The notes beneath the pieces were generated by a model. It ran no database searches, was not told the origin of the DNA, and saw only the letters and a list, made by a program, of their open reading frames with translations. The translations under genes were made by a program, and so were the position numbers. DNA of 64,000 nt from Hemerocallis citrina (taxonomy: Eukaryota; Streptophyta; Magnoliopsida; Asparagales; Asphodelaceae), in assembly GCA_017893485.1 (NCBI GenBank), contig CM030362.1, positions 263,722,073 through 263,786,072 of the forward strand. The letters are read 5' to 3'. This document shows, one piece after another, positions 37,401 to 49,664 of this stretch (positions are counted from its first letter, which is position 1; each line of letters starts with the position of its first letter).

Positions 37401-38654
37401 GCTATATTGGTAAACAGGACGACACAGCCGATCTCTTACGAAGTAGCAGTGTTATACTTTGGGACGAGGCAACAATGGTACATCGGTATGCTTTTGAAGC
37501 ATTTGACAGAACCTTAAGAGATTTGACAGAAAAGGACGTCCCTTTTGGAGGTAAAATTGTTATACTTGGAGATGATTTTAGACAAGTGCTACCAGTAGTA
37601 CAGAATGGTACAAAATCGCAAACTGTAGATGCATGTGTTGTCAAGTCTGCAATTTTGGAAAGTGTAAATGTTATCCATCTTACAGAAAATATGCGATCAA
37701 GAACTGATCCTAACTTCACAAGCATTTTGAAAGATATCGGAGACGGGGCAGCGACTACATATGAAAATGAAATGGTAAGAATTCCGGATGAAATGGTTAT
37801 ACCATGGACAGGTGACGATACCATAACTCATTTAGTCAACACTATTTATCCAAATCTTTGTGAGAATGTGAATGACAAGAGCTACATGGTGGAAAGAGCT
37901 ATAATGGCACCAACTAATGAGTCCGTGGATAGTATAAACAACACTACCATCAATACTTTTCCAGGTGATTGTAATCTAAATTAGTTTTAATCTCTTCTAT
38001 GTAAAGGCTTTGACTATTTATAAAAATAAATAAAGATTTTCCTATGTATCCATCTCTACTAACATAAATTTAAACTATACCATTGTCAGGTGATGAGAAA
38101 GTATATTATTCTTTCGACAGCGTAGAGGATGACGAGAGAAATATATGCCAACAAGAATTTTTGAATGAGATTTCTCCAGGAGGATTGCCACCAGATAAGT
38201 TAATTTTGAAATACGGGGCACCAATAATTCTTCTACGAAATATTGACCCAAAAGCAGGTCTTTGCAACGGGACAAGATTATTGTGTCGAGGTTTTTATCA
38301 GTACTTGATCGATACAGAAATTGTTACTGGAATTTCAGCAGGAACACGAGTTTTCCTTCCTAAAATACCACTAAAACCTTCGGAAAGCATAAGCTTGCCG
38401 TTCAAACTAATTAGAAAACAATTTCCTGTGCGTCTGTGTTTCGCTATGACCATAAATAAAGCACAGGGACAAACTATACCGTTCGCAGGGATTTATTTAA
38501 AAGATCATGTTTTCAGTCATGGGCAACTTTACGTGGCTTTGTCAAGAGGAGTTCAATGAACTCCACCAAGATAGCTATTCGTGAAGGAAAATTGTCCGGA
38601 CAAGATGGAACATACACAAGAAATGTTGTTTACAAAGAAGTGTTATTCAATTAG
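34495..38654 (+). pseudogene. Helitron RepHel (HUH Rep + Pif1-like helicase), inactivated
   Basis: Exons inferred: ~34495-35139, 35216-35399, 35505-37964 and 38090-38654, all introns GT-AG and frame-consistent. The N-terminal Helitron-like domain reads GVHYDASLTNG...FRAQGAIYHRIG. The HUH motif is GLPHVHMLV (~35820). The C-terminal helicase has Walker A GPDSTGKS (~37225), Walker B ILWDEA, GDDFRQVLPVV, LTENMRS, and the later INKAQGQT and GQLYVALSRG motifs. RepHel nicks DNA and drives rolling-circle transposition. Defects: the Rep tyrosine motif (usually KYL-KYI-KG after the CHINVEICSS segment) is replaced by a short duplicated stretch near 36217-36250; an in-frame TAA interrupts at 36503-36505; and a frameshift near 38556 displaces the last ~30 codons, which continue in another frame to the TAG at 38652. 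The first exon(s) are not recognisable. Confidence 0.88.
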
Positions 38655-38884
38655 AATGCTCAGTTGTAGTTTTGTTATGGTTGGTACTACATACTCTTCT
38701 ATGCACTTTTCAATGCATTTTGAATTTTGTATATCGTATAATGTATAATTGAAGTTTGATTATATAATTGTTCACACTTATATTCTATAATTGAAGCCTG
38801 CTATTTTCCAAGTTAAATGTTTTACTATTTCTTTTCTTATACGATATACATATTCATTTAATTTAATGACTAAATTTTTTATAG

Positions 38885-38911
38885 ACGTGCATCGCACGTG
38901 CATTATACTAG
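38885..38911 (+). terminator. Helitron 3' hairpin and CTAG end
   Basis: Perfect 6-bp stem ACGTGC/GCACGT with loop ATC, followed by GCATTATACTAG. This is the rolling-circle termination structure expected at Helitron 3' ends. Confidence 0.9.
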
Positions 38912-38965
38912 TGTACATTAAATCAAATAATGAATACGTATAAAATAGACTATGATCGACTCAAA

Positions 38966-38966
<1 letters not shown>

Positions 38967-39009
<43 letters not shown>
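38967..39009 (+). repeat. (AAT)n microsatellite in element C 3' LTR
   Basis: About 14 AAT units lie just after the Helitron. The matching position of the other LTR (near 48850) has only interrupted AAT-like sequence, so the tract expanded after the two LTRs were made. Confidence 0.85.
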
Positions 39010-39012
<3 letters not shown>

Positions 39013-39326
39013 TAATGATACTGCAAATAAAAACATTAACAAAAATAATACTGATAATAGTAATAATAATAATATATGTATATCAAAATGCAAATTCGAG
39101 TTTAACGGATTTATTAAAATGATCCAAACAATATATAATATAAATAGTAGATCAAATATAAATAGAAATTAAAATTAAAATAAACAATTATTCGAAATAA
39201 ATAAAATTTCCGATTAGAAAATATTTTAATGGAGAATCCAAAATGAATTTAACACAAGGTAAATTATAATTAATCGAAATACGTAAAATATTCAGAAGAT
39301 ATTTATTTATGAAAACGGAGGTTACA

Positions 39327-40212
39327 AATCCTACTCACCTTACAACAAAATTTCGTCCTCGAAATTTGCTTAGACGATACGTATGACAAGGCAAAAACAA
39401 ACTTGGGAAATAACAAAACAGAGAGTTAAAGGGAAAGGAACAAAGCAGTGGCAACACCAAAAAAAGAAGGAAGTGGATAACAACGATGTCAAATGGAATG
39501 CATGAAAGAGAATAAACGATATCAAAAGGAAAGAACAGCGCAAGATAACAAAGTAAGGAGATGAAGAAATAGATAGAGCTGGAATCGAAGAAAGGATGGA
39601 CAAGGAAGAGTTGAACCAAATAATGAGTCAACGGATGGGGACGAATGCAAGGAATAGAGGAAAGCAAACAATACAAGGAACTAGAAGCAACAAGGGGATC
39701 CTGTGACCTGTGGGTTATGGGCCCACCACACTTCTGCTCTGCTACTCCGAAGGTGATGTCCCAATCAACATATATGTCACTGTAGGCCACATGACACAAA
39801 TCGACGAACCGAGCAGGAAGACAAGACTGAAACACCAGAATCAAGGAGAGTATGGGCTCAAGATAGATATAAATAAATAATGCAAAATGAATATAAAGTT
39901 TGGCTTCAATTTAAATAATTAAAAGATATGCTATAGATCAAAACTAATGGGCTTTAACAAAAATAATAATAACAACAAATATTAATAATAAAAATAATAA
40001 TATCAATAATAATAGAATAGTAATAACAATAATAAAATAATAATAACAACATTATTAAAAATAATAATAGCAATAATAAATACAGTAATAAAAATCATCA
40101 TAATCATACTGGTAATAATAATGATAATAAAATTTAAAATGTTAACAATACCGATAATAATGATAATACATACATGACAGAATAGGATTCAACACATTCA
40201 TGAAAATAATGC

Positions 40213-40259
<47 letters not shown>

Positions 40260-42288
40260 TAAAAAAATTAACAATATACTGGTAAGAATAATAATGCAAG
40301 ACAAGATATAATTTGGGTTCAACATTTTTTTGTATGAAGGTCATTCAATATTAACAACAATAATAAAATAATGAAAACAACAATAATAATAGCAATGGTA
40401 ACATCAATAATAATAATGATAACAATAATAATAACGAAAACCATAATAATAATAATAACATTATAAAACAAAATAGGAATTTGGCTTATCAACTTTGTAA
40501 ATAAATCAGACAGGAATATGTTTAGTCGATCAATTATAAATGGAAAGTGAAGTCAAAATATACCATTAATCTCCAATTGTAAGAAAATAGGGAGACTATT
40601 CACATAGAATAAGAAGTCAAAAGTGAGGAGGTAAAACCCAAATATAAAAATATTGATAACCATACAAACAATAAAGGAACACAAACTTTAAAGGTTACAT
40701 AAAAAAAATAGTTTTGGGAAAATAACCAATCAAGATACATAGAAATACGAACAAATTTAGCTAAGTAAAGAAAATATTAATAACAGTGAATGTAAAAGAC
40801 ATATAATAATTAGTGAATGTTGACATTATAATGAATACTCGAAAAACACATTAAAGGGTAACGAGAAAAATAGACCAAAATATATATGCAAGAAGACTTA
40901 AAAAGAGTTCATTAAATATTACAAAGGTAAGCGTCAAATCATTAATTAGGACGTGGAAACAAAAGTAAGTGAGAAACCTAAAATGTTAAAGAATTGAAAC
41001 GGTGGCAATAAATAGTAATTCATGAAAGAACGAAAACTTAAACCATAGTTGATGTACTCAATCTTGACATAAATGAAAAAAAAAATTGTTAACATATAAT
41101 AGAGTAAAATCGACTATACTAGTTCAAATTGTATGGAAACATAAAGTGTAATTGTATAAACAAAATTTCATAACGAAAATATTTCTTTACCATTAGTTTC
41201 ATTATATAAGTAAAAAGTCTTGAAATATCAATTAGCAAATAGGTAGAAAATCTTGCCTCCTTAACATCAAGTTGAATGTTTGCCTTCACGACATCAGGTT
41301 GCAGGTTGTCGTCTGGATATTCAGTTGTACATTTTACCTCCCCGACATCCAGTTGCAATTTACCTCCATTGACATCGAGTTGCATATTTGCCATCTTGAC
41401 ATTAGGTTGTACCGGAATGGTGAAATGGAAGATGTAACCTTCCATATGCACAGGGATATGGGATATTTTATTTAAGTATGATGTTATGTCTTGAAATCAG
41501 TGATATAAAAATAGTAGAAAAGTAAGAAATAGAGTTGAAAGTCACACAATGGAATATCAAAATAGATGTATAGAGTATAAATATCAAACACAATAGTACA
41601 AAATAATAGTAGTGAAAATAATCTATAAAAGTAGGGAGAAAAACGTAGTTAAATACATGCATAAGCATAATGCAAATGTGGAAGAGAAAATAAATATGCA
41701 GTGTAACAAATTTACACAATAAATATATCATAAAAATATACAGTAACGTAGGAATTAAACAAGCCTCTAACATGTCGTTGAAGATCCACCGATATCGGTC
41801 GACGAACTAAGCGGGAAGAAAAGAATGGATAGCACCAGAATTTAAGGAGAACAATATAGGGAAGAAAAAACTAGTATGATACACAATATGAATCAACAAA
41901 TGAAGATGAATGCAAGGCACAGAAAATAATGAATGACACACGAGCTGAAATAAGAAGAAATCAATGAGGCAAGCAGAGAAATAAGAGATTGCTTGCACCG
42001 GAAGCAAAAGAATATGAGTACGGAAAGAATAAAATTATACCCAATATGGATTCAACAAATCATGACAACTGTAAGAGATGGAAGGAAACAAGGAATCAAA
42101 GAATTGAATATAAAGGAATCAAAATGAATAGGATAAGACTAGTGTCCAGATCGAGTTGATTATCAAAATTTTCATGTGATTGCATGGCATGTTTAATGTT
42201 GAGTTAATCCTGACTGAGTCAAGCCTGTCTAATATATTAGTCAACTAACACATTAGCCAAACCTGAGCTCTGATATCACTAAAAATCT
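39327..42288 (-). other. Element C internal domain, non-coding
   Basis: This ~3.0-kb domain has many AAT/ATA microsatellite tracts (main run 40209-40256, scattered runs 39958-40465) and no gag or pol. At the left end (39345-39375) the minus strand reads GAGGACGAAATTTTG, the kind of sequence found just before the polypurine tract in gypsy elements. The purine tract itself is weak. A tRNA-iMet-like primer site with one mismatch (complement at 42267-42278) marks the right end. Confidence 0.7.
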
Positions 42289-44601
42289 TGTCACTCCCTG
42301 CTTCCCAAAAATACAGAATACGAGCGCGTGACGAAGCCCAACGAATGATTTTCATCATTCATAAGCTGTAGGATCGACTCAGCATCATAACAAGAAATAT
42401 AACAAGATATACACAACCACGTATGTATAAATAGTTTATTAATCAAAAGAAACAATTGAAACAAAATAATAATATCCCAAATAATTTTCAGATCTTGATC
42501 AAAAGATAAAACTTCGGGACTACAAGCCCGTTACAAGTTTTAAGTAGCAACAGAAATAAATAACTCAAATACAAAATAATTAAAGCAAGCTTGTCCCCAA
42601 GAGAAGCCTAGAACGTTTCCTCACCAATTCCAGCAGGCAACTCGTCTCTAAAGTCTGTATATATATATATAAGGAAAATACAAAAAAAAGACAAACACCC
42701 GTATTGCAAGTTAGGGCCGCAAGTAGTACAAGTAAGGGTATGAAAATAGATACAAGAAAATATGAAACAAGATCTGGAATAAAAAATGTATAACATGATA
42801 TAATAGCGATGCAACAAGTAGTGGAGTTCTAAAGACTATCTAGCAAATAAGACAACTCAGGTAACAAGATTGGGTAACAAGTACAAGTAGTGGAACAAGA
42901 GACAAGTGAATATGTAATTGTATCAAGCAACAAGTAACAAGTATTGTAATACCCTGATTTTTCAATTAATGAAAAATTATTTATTTTGCACGTAGTGTGC
43001 ACGTGCAATATTTTGTTTGGATTATTTTATCATGATGTTTATATTTAAATAGATTTTCTCAAATTATTTTAGTACAAAAAGCCTTTCTTTAAAAGCCTTT
43101 TTTTAATTTAATGAAAAGCCCTTTTCTTAAAAAGCCCAAAAGTATTTTATTTTATTTACTTTTATAAACTATTTTGGCCCACAAAGAAAGCCCATGAATT
43201 AATCTATTTTAATTAAACTTATCATGTAGAAGACTTTTTTTACTAAATTATTTTTATAGAAATTTAAAAATGTACAAATTTGGCCTAGTTGCATGCACGT
43301 GCACTACACGTACACGTGCATTGCACACTTTATTCTTGGCCGGGTTTCAATCTTTTTGGAGGGATTTTTGATTTTGGGTATGGTGATCATGGTGGTAGTT
43401 TCTTAGTTGTGGGTAGTTTTCCTAACTCCTACCTTAATCTAAGCCCTTCATCCAACAACCACCAAAACAATCTTGGCCCTCCATCTCACTCATTTCCTAG
43501 TATAAATACCCCCCTCTCATGGCTAATTTTTGATATGCAAAGTATAATTTCTAAGTTATAGTATTGTAATAGTGAGAGCTATAAAAGATAAGAGAGTTGT
43601 GTGTTTTTTTGGTTGCGTGGAGTGGCCGGCATCACAAGGAGGGAAGCATTCGGATTGGGCTAGAGGAAGCATTCGGCTTGGCTAGGAGGCTTGGAGTTGG
43701 TGCACTCTTTTGGCTAGGAGGTGGTGCTTTCATCTACAAGGACTTGGTTGCTTTGTTTGTGTTTTCTCTCCATTTAAGGTGGGTAAAACATTTCATATTT
43801 CTAATATAGATCCATGCTAAGTTTCCACCATTAAAGATGCATGAAAAATATTAATAAGAGCCCACGTGAATTGAGTAGTTAGTATGTGAATTGATTGAAA
43901 TATGGTGATTAACTTATATGGCTCTAGTGTTAAAATTAAATTGTGTGTAGATTGCTCCATGTTTATTAGTATGAAGTTATGATGGTGATTAAATTTAATT
44001 GAGAATGTTGTTATTATGATTAGAGACATAATGCATGCTTGTTAATTGTGAAATTGAAACATGGAACCTATTAAGAAAGAGTACACCTTATTTTTGAAGA
44101 AAAATGAAATATTTGTATGTTTGAGATGTGATTTGTACAATCGATGAGTGAGTATACTTCATTATGGCATAGGTTGATTAATGGAAGTACTACTCATAAG
44201 ATTAGTAGTTGAATTGGGATGAATGGACCTTTATGTTGATATAGATGTGGACTATTATAAACATGTGTTTTGGTTGAATTAAGAACTAATTTCAGTAAAT
44301 TATCACTATGAAATCATTTAATAAAAGACTAGTAGATCAATTATTTTGGCAATGTCAAAAATACAATGTATTGTAGTTTAATAAATAACTCTTGGATTTT
44401 GTGTGTGAAAAATACATTTCATTAGTACCAAAAAATTATTTTTTTTACTGGTATGAACTTTATACAAATGGGGATTAATCTGGAAGTTTTAGAAAAGTTT
44501 TACCAAAGCAATAAGAAACTATGGTTATTTGAATATCGAGTTATTTTTAAAGCAGTGTGAATATAATACAAATCGATTTTTTATTGGGTTAGTGACAACC
44601 C

Positions 44602-44820
44602 GAGCCAGTGGCTCAGGTGGTCTTGGACTGCGGTTTGCTTCTCTGGTTTGCACAGTTCGAATCCCAGTATTCACACCCTTTTTGTTTAAATTCTCAAAAC
44701 ACTAGTTAACAGCGAACCGAGAGTATTTATTACTCTCAGTCGCTCTTATATCGTGTTCGGCGACCTGCCTAGCGGTCGGGGCTCTGTGCTGTCACGGTGC
44801 TGTGCCTGGTTCGATTCTTG
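44602..44820 (+). repeat. Two tRNA-like (SINE-type) segments in solo LTR D
   Basis: First segment: box A-like TGGCTCAGGTGG (44609-44620) and box B-like GTTCGAATCC (44655-44664). Second: TGCCTAGCGGTCGG (about 44766-44779) and GGTTCGATTCT (44808-44818), followed by A/T runs. The box spacings are tRNA-like, but no clover-leaf closes, so they look like SINE heads rather than tRNA genes. Confidence 0.45.
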
Positions 44821-46119
44821 GGTTCGGCATATAGGAAAAAAAATATTTTTTTTTTGGGAGTTTTTGAAGTCCAAAAATTATGAAATAAATATGGTAATTC
44901 TCATAAAAATACAAGGAATTTTATAAGAGTGATTTGGATATTATTTGAATGAAATACAATATGGTTTGTGGACAAAAGGCATAATTAGAGCTTTGGTTAT
45001 AAGATACATACTTATGGAATTTATAACTTATAAAGATTAAGTGGAAAAGGCTATTATAAAGTGATTGGCAAAAGTACTTTGTTGTGTAACATGATATTAT
45101 TTATCCTCACTTATGAATATTGTGCAAAATGTGAAGTATGGATGTGACTAGTGATATTATGAAGTTGCTTGAGTTCATGTATGATTATGGAACATAGAAA
45201 TCATGTCGATGAAAGAAAAAGAAATTGTTGGCTATAAATGTGAATTGTTTTCATTATGGACTTGTGAACAAAGTATAATCATGAATTGAAAGAGAACATA
45301 CATGTGAGTTTGAGAACTCGTCATGGAAATTGTTATGAGTTGAAGATTGTGAAATGAAATTTGAAATAGAGTAGCTAAGTCTCCCCGGCATTGAGAAAAA
45401 TGAATTGAGATGAAATTAGACCAAGGTTGGTCATGATGAACAAATGAATAAGTCCGGTTGATGGAGAGGCTAACTCTAGAGATTATTTTGTTCATGATTT
45501 TTAAATAAAACTAAGGACTAGTACATAGTGAAGAGGTGATGAAAGTAGAAGAAAAACATGAGTATGGGGGCCATCGGATAGCGGTGTGAGAGCGATCCAC
45601 AGGCTGCCTGCTTGATGCGTCAAGACATGGCGTGGGCGCTACTCCGGAATTATCGTCCCGGTGGCGACGCTCGTGAGATGTTCGAGTGGCTATGGGTGGT
45701 GCCATTGTTCCATGGCGGAGGCTGAATTGTCCATAGGTTGCCTGCTCGATGCGTCGTGACAGTGCGTGGGATTCCCCTCCAGGCTGCCTGGACATGGGCT
45801 CATAGATCATAGGACATCTAAGACACTACCGTAGTTACAGTAGTAGTTAAGACATAACGGGGGATTGAACCCTATAAAGATGAAGAACGAATAAGGGCTT
45901 GCCCTCGGACCTATGTAGTATGGGATGCATAGAATCCGAACAAGTGCGCATTAGTGTCATGTAACATAATTAACTGCATTAAGGACTAAGTGCACAATCA
46001 CAACACGACATCAATAGGGTAGTCCCTTTAGTTTGAAATGTGACAAGTTTGTGTTTGCTAAATATGAAATGTTAAGTTATACTATTTCCGGCATAGAGAG
46101 GATGGCCGTGTATAATGTT

Positions 46120-46140
46120 CGTCGGTTGAATAAACTGACG
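46120..46140 (+). other. Conserved stem-loop in solo LTR D
   Basis: CGTCGGTT/AACTGACG with loop GAATA. It corresponds to CGTCAGTT/AACTGACG with loop GTAAGT in element A LTRs (9087-9108 and copies). The one stem difference (A to G) turns A-U into G-U, so pairing is kept. Both are preceded by CCGGCATAGAGAGGAT and followed by CCCACAG. Confidence 0.6.
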
Positions 46141-49100
46141 TACCCACAGTCTTATGTGCAGGTATATGTCATGTTAAAGATTAAAGATGAATGGATGCTT
46201 AAAGATTGTATCATGTCGTTGTACTTTATTTCAATTGTTGTAAAATTTACTTCCGCTGTGCAAAAGAAAAGATGTAATTTGATGTAAACTCTGATGTATG
46301 ATGAAAAGTTTTAATTTCCCTGTAAAATTGTACTGAAGAAAGTGAAAAGATCCTGTAGAACATCTCGAATTCAGTGTATTTGGGATTCGGGGCGTTACAA
46401 GTATCACGTACAAGTGTCAAGTAACAATTATCACATAGGGTACCAAGTGTGTACAAGTGACTAGTTAATCTTAAGTATAATGTTTAATTCTATCTAGGTC
46501 GCACCTCATGCATTCATACTTTTACTACATGGTTGCTACATATAATCAGTTACGTTTAGGCCTAGTGGTGGATTTTATAGAAAGGTGTACTCAGAGATCA
46601 AGTATCAAGAAAGCCATGTTCATGAATCGAGTAATCGTATAACTATTTCATGTGTCAAGTCATAACAAGACAAGTCATGAATCAAATATATACTAGTTCA
46701 TGAATCGAGTAATAACAAGTCCATGAATCGAATAATAATATACTAGTTCATAGATCAATTAATATACTAGTTCATGAATCGAATAATAATATAACTAGTT
46801 CATGAAGCATGTATCAAGTGGAAAACACGGTCCCCTTCCGAATACACTTACCAATATTGCTCACTACTATAGTCTTTCACTTAAACCCTGACTTATTATT
46901 TATTATTATCATCAAACAAGTATAAAAGTGTGCGAAACAGGTCAAGTAAACATGATCAAGAATATGGAACAAGTTTAAGATAATTATAAAGCATATTCGA
47001 GGACACAAATTAAAATTATCAAGAACTACGAGAATTACAAATTCTGGACAGCATGACGTTGCTGCACCAAAACTGCGATTCTGTTGCTACAAGATAGCAA
47101 ATGTGGATCCGTCAGAAGACCTATAAACTAGACTCCTGCCCGGTTCTAACGCATATAATTAAGACACATAAAAGTTATAGAATCAGGTGTCAAAACAGTA
47201 AACTATATAGGATTTGTGTTCAGCCAGAATTTGTAAAACTGAGTTTATACATATAAAACGAGTTTGAAAATTCATTAACTAATTCTAAGAAAATTAGGAA
47301 ATGTTCTCTAGAGTGTCTAATATCAGCATACAAAATTTCAAGTGATTTACTTACTGGTAGCAAAGTTAAAATAATTGTAAACCAAAGTTGTGCAGTAGTT
47401 TTTATGAATCTACGATTACAGACACAGCAGCAGTAAAACTACGGTATCTCCTAAACCGTAACTCGGAATTCAATTCCTTCAAAAGGGTGATAAACTAGAC
47501 GTCTAGGCCTAAGTTTCATATTCGGGACTCAATTTTAGATTCTGATTTAATCGGGGTCGAAACATCAAGCCAAGACAGGACAGAAACCAAATAAGACACT
47601 TTTTGTATGAAATGTATCATAATTATACTAGTTTTGAACAAGTGTATCAAGGGTTGTGACTCTTAGATCATGTAATAGATAAGGCGAAACATGAGATCAT
47701 CAACGATAAACAAAGAGGAGTCACATTTACAATCTACTTGTAGTATTTTCAAGGAAAAGCTTGTACTAGAAAACGGAATGTACAAAAAAGATACTTGCCT
47801 TGATTGGATGAGGCATTGATAGACGATCGAGATCGGATGGCCCAGATCGAGAGATCAAGATGATTAGATCAACGGACGGCCCAGAACACTCTAATGGTGA
47901 GATCTGATGATCACGATCGGGAGGAAATCGGGTGGTTCATATTCAATCAACCAATTCCTTCCCCTTCACTGATCAACAGCAGCGTCCATGGCGGTGATGA
48001 CTGTGGGCGGCACGAGGCTGGCCTGGCGGTGAAAGGCGGGGCTCCGACGGTGGGCGACAGCGACGTCGAGGGAAGCTCGACGCAGGAAGATGACGGCGGA
48101 AGGCCGAAGGGCTGGCTTTCGACGTGAAAGGCAGTAAGCAGGAGGGTCGTTGCTGACGGAGGGAGACACAGTGTAGGGGAGGAGCTATCGAGGTGTTGGC
48201 ATCACCTGGGCTGTTGCAGTTGCTAAGGGGCTGCCGGCGACGCCGACTGTCGCTGCTGGCATGGGCGTCGCGACTGGGAGGCAAAGGAACGTCTGGGGTT
48301 GCAGCATCGCTCTAGCTATCGTGCGGCAAGGCAGAGGACGACGACGGAGGAAGGCGAAACAATGGCGGGAAGGTGCATTCGCTCAAGGGGCGGCTGAGGG
48401 GCGTCACAGCGATGGGTCATCGGGGGAATCGTCGAGAGGAAGAAGCACATGGGAAGGAAGCGAGGGGGGGAGGTAACTATCTGTCGCTGCTGTGGGGTTG
48501 CTGGCATCGCGGCGCGCTGGAGGGAGGCGCAGCACAGTAGCAGGGATAGAGGGGGGTCGATGAGAGTAGAAGAGAGAAATGATGAACAGGCGGCTACTGT
48601 GTGGGGGTTGCACAGTAATAGGGGGTAGGAGTTGATTAGGGTTAGGGTGTGGGGGTTAGGGCATTTAAATAGTATAGAATAGGATAATGGGTTTTGGGTA
48701 GGATCCAATAGGAAATTGGTTAATGGGTTTTGGGTTAAAAATCCAATAGGAAAACAATTAGGATTATAGGGTTGATAAAACATACATATATACATGTACA
48801 TTAAATCAAATAATGAATACGTATAAAATAGAGTATGATCGGCTCAAAATAAAACAATAAAAAGAATAACAATAAAAATAATGATACTGCAAATAAAAAC
48901 ATTAACAAAAATAATACTGATAATAGTAATAATAATAATATATGTATATCAAAATGCAAATTCGAGTTTAACAGATTTATTAAAATGATCCAAACAATAT
49001 ATAATATAAATAGTAGATCAAATAGAAATAGAAATTAAAATTAAAATATACAATTATTCGAAATAAATAAAATTTATGATTAGAAAATATTTTAATGGAG

Positions 49101-49192
49101 AAACCAAAACGAATTTAACACATGGTAAATTATAATTAATCGAAAAACGTAAAATATTTAGAAAATATTTATTTGCGCAAACAGGGGTTACA

Positions 49193-49429
49193 GGTGGCTA
49201 ACCGAATTGGTGACTCTTTATCATAGGCAATTATATTTATTAATATTATATTCTTGAAATCTCCCGATATGGGACTATATTAACTCGTACCCTCTCTCTC
49301 TATTTGTGAACAATATCCCCTCACGGCCTTCAAACATGGGCGGGGCCCACCCGCCACGTCACCTATGACGTTGGCGGAAGACAGCAGCAGCATTTCAATG
49401 CATGTTGTTCTCTTTTCACGTGCCCCCCC
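49193..49429 (-). repeat. Element B 3' LTR, remaining part
   Basis: This matches 49765-50003 of the other LTR up to the C-run after TTTTCACGTG, then stops. The outermost ~110 bp (the LTR start on the minus strand) and the purine tract are missing, so an internal deletion joined this LTR to the primer-proximal sequence. It contains the palindromic site at 49353-49375. Confidence 0.8.
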
Positions 49430-49664
49430 GCTGAGTACGGAGCATGCACAATCTAGTGCAGGATCTACTTTCTAGCCGATGTGGAGCATCTTCTCTCCTA
49501 TCCGCCCGACTAATCATGATTCCGAACTCCACCGCCCGATCAATCATAGTCCCGGATTTAATAAGCTGCTCTCCTACTGCCCGATTAATCATGATCCTGG
49601 AATCCACCGCCCGACTGGTCTATATGCCCCACACTCGGTGTCGAAAGTCGGCTCTGATACCATT
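49430..49664 (-). other. Element B internal remnant with primer site
   Basis: This 235-bp remnant holds three loose iterations of CCGCCCGAnnAATCATGAT (near 49500, 49530 and 49578) and, at 49650-49662, the complement of TGGTATCAGAGCC, the tRNA-iMet primer site. No gene is visible. Confidence 0.75.

Larger units (their letters stand above)
31609..38911 (+). mobile_element. Helitron with Rep/helicase gene and captured exon
   Basis: The 7303-bp element starts TCTATACTATTATTAAGC and ends ATTATACTAG, inserted between A (31608) and T (38912). The uninterrupted site survives in the other C LTR (ATATATACATGTACATT near 48787). A hairpin ACGTGC-ATC-GCACGT (38885-38899) lies 12 bases before the 3' end. 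TC/CTAG ends, the A-T insertion site, the subterminal hairpin and the RepHel gene together make the identification firm. Confidence 0.93.
28571..39326 (-). repeat. Element C 3' LTR, split by a Helitron
   Basis: The LTR sequence runs 28571-31608 and resumes at 38912. A TATA-like TATTTAAATA lies at 31476-31485 on the minus strand, followed by a GC-rich transcribed-leader-like block (30780-31440). About 8% of positions differ from the other LTR over the first 120 bp by eye, so the insertion is much older than element A. Confidence 0.8.
42945..46399 (+). repeat. Element D: solo LTR related to element A
   Basis: This 3455-bp solo LTR starts TGTAATACCC, ends GGGGCGTTACA and is flanked by AGTAT (42940-42944 and 46400-46404). 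The unoccupied sequence AAGTATCACGTA is seen in the other C LTR at 29227. It has a TATA box TATAAATA at 43501-43508. The right end shares blocks with element A LTRs (CCTATGTAGTATGGGATGCA at about 45910-45929; the stem-loop at 46120-46140), but the rest has diverged. No internal domain is left, so LTR-LTR recombination has removed it. Confidence 0.88.
28571..49192 (-). mobile_element. Element C: non-coding long-LTR retrotransposon (minus strand)
   Basis: It has related LTRs at 28571-39326 and 42289-49192, each ~3.4 kb once later insertions are removed. On the plus strand they start TGTCAC-CCC-GCTT and end GGTTACA. The pentamers GGTTG (28566-28570) and GGTGG (49193-49197) fit an aged target duplication. 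A near-match to the tRNA-iMet primer site (complement of TGATATCAGAGC, 42267-42278) lies ten bases from the right LTR, placing the 5' end on the right. The ~3.0-kb interior lacks gag and pol. Confidence 0.8.
42289..49192 (-). repeat. Element C 5' LTR, split by solo LTR D
   Basis: It matches the other C LTR over its whole length, once the D insertion (42945-46399 plus one target copy) is removed. The TATA-equivalent is CATTTAAATA at 48662-48671 (T to C change). It keeps the empty Helitron site near 48787-48803. Confidence 0.8.

Noticed and set aside
40134..40325. ORF with a long leucine run
   Set aside because: It is the reverse translation of the AAT microsatellite.
48261..48801. Arg/Gly- and Pro/Ser-rich ORFs in the second C LTR
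   Set aside because: They are counterparts of the GC-rich LTR block near 31 kb; frames are not conserved between the two LTRs.
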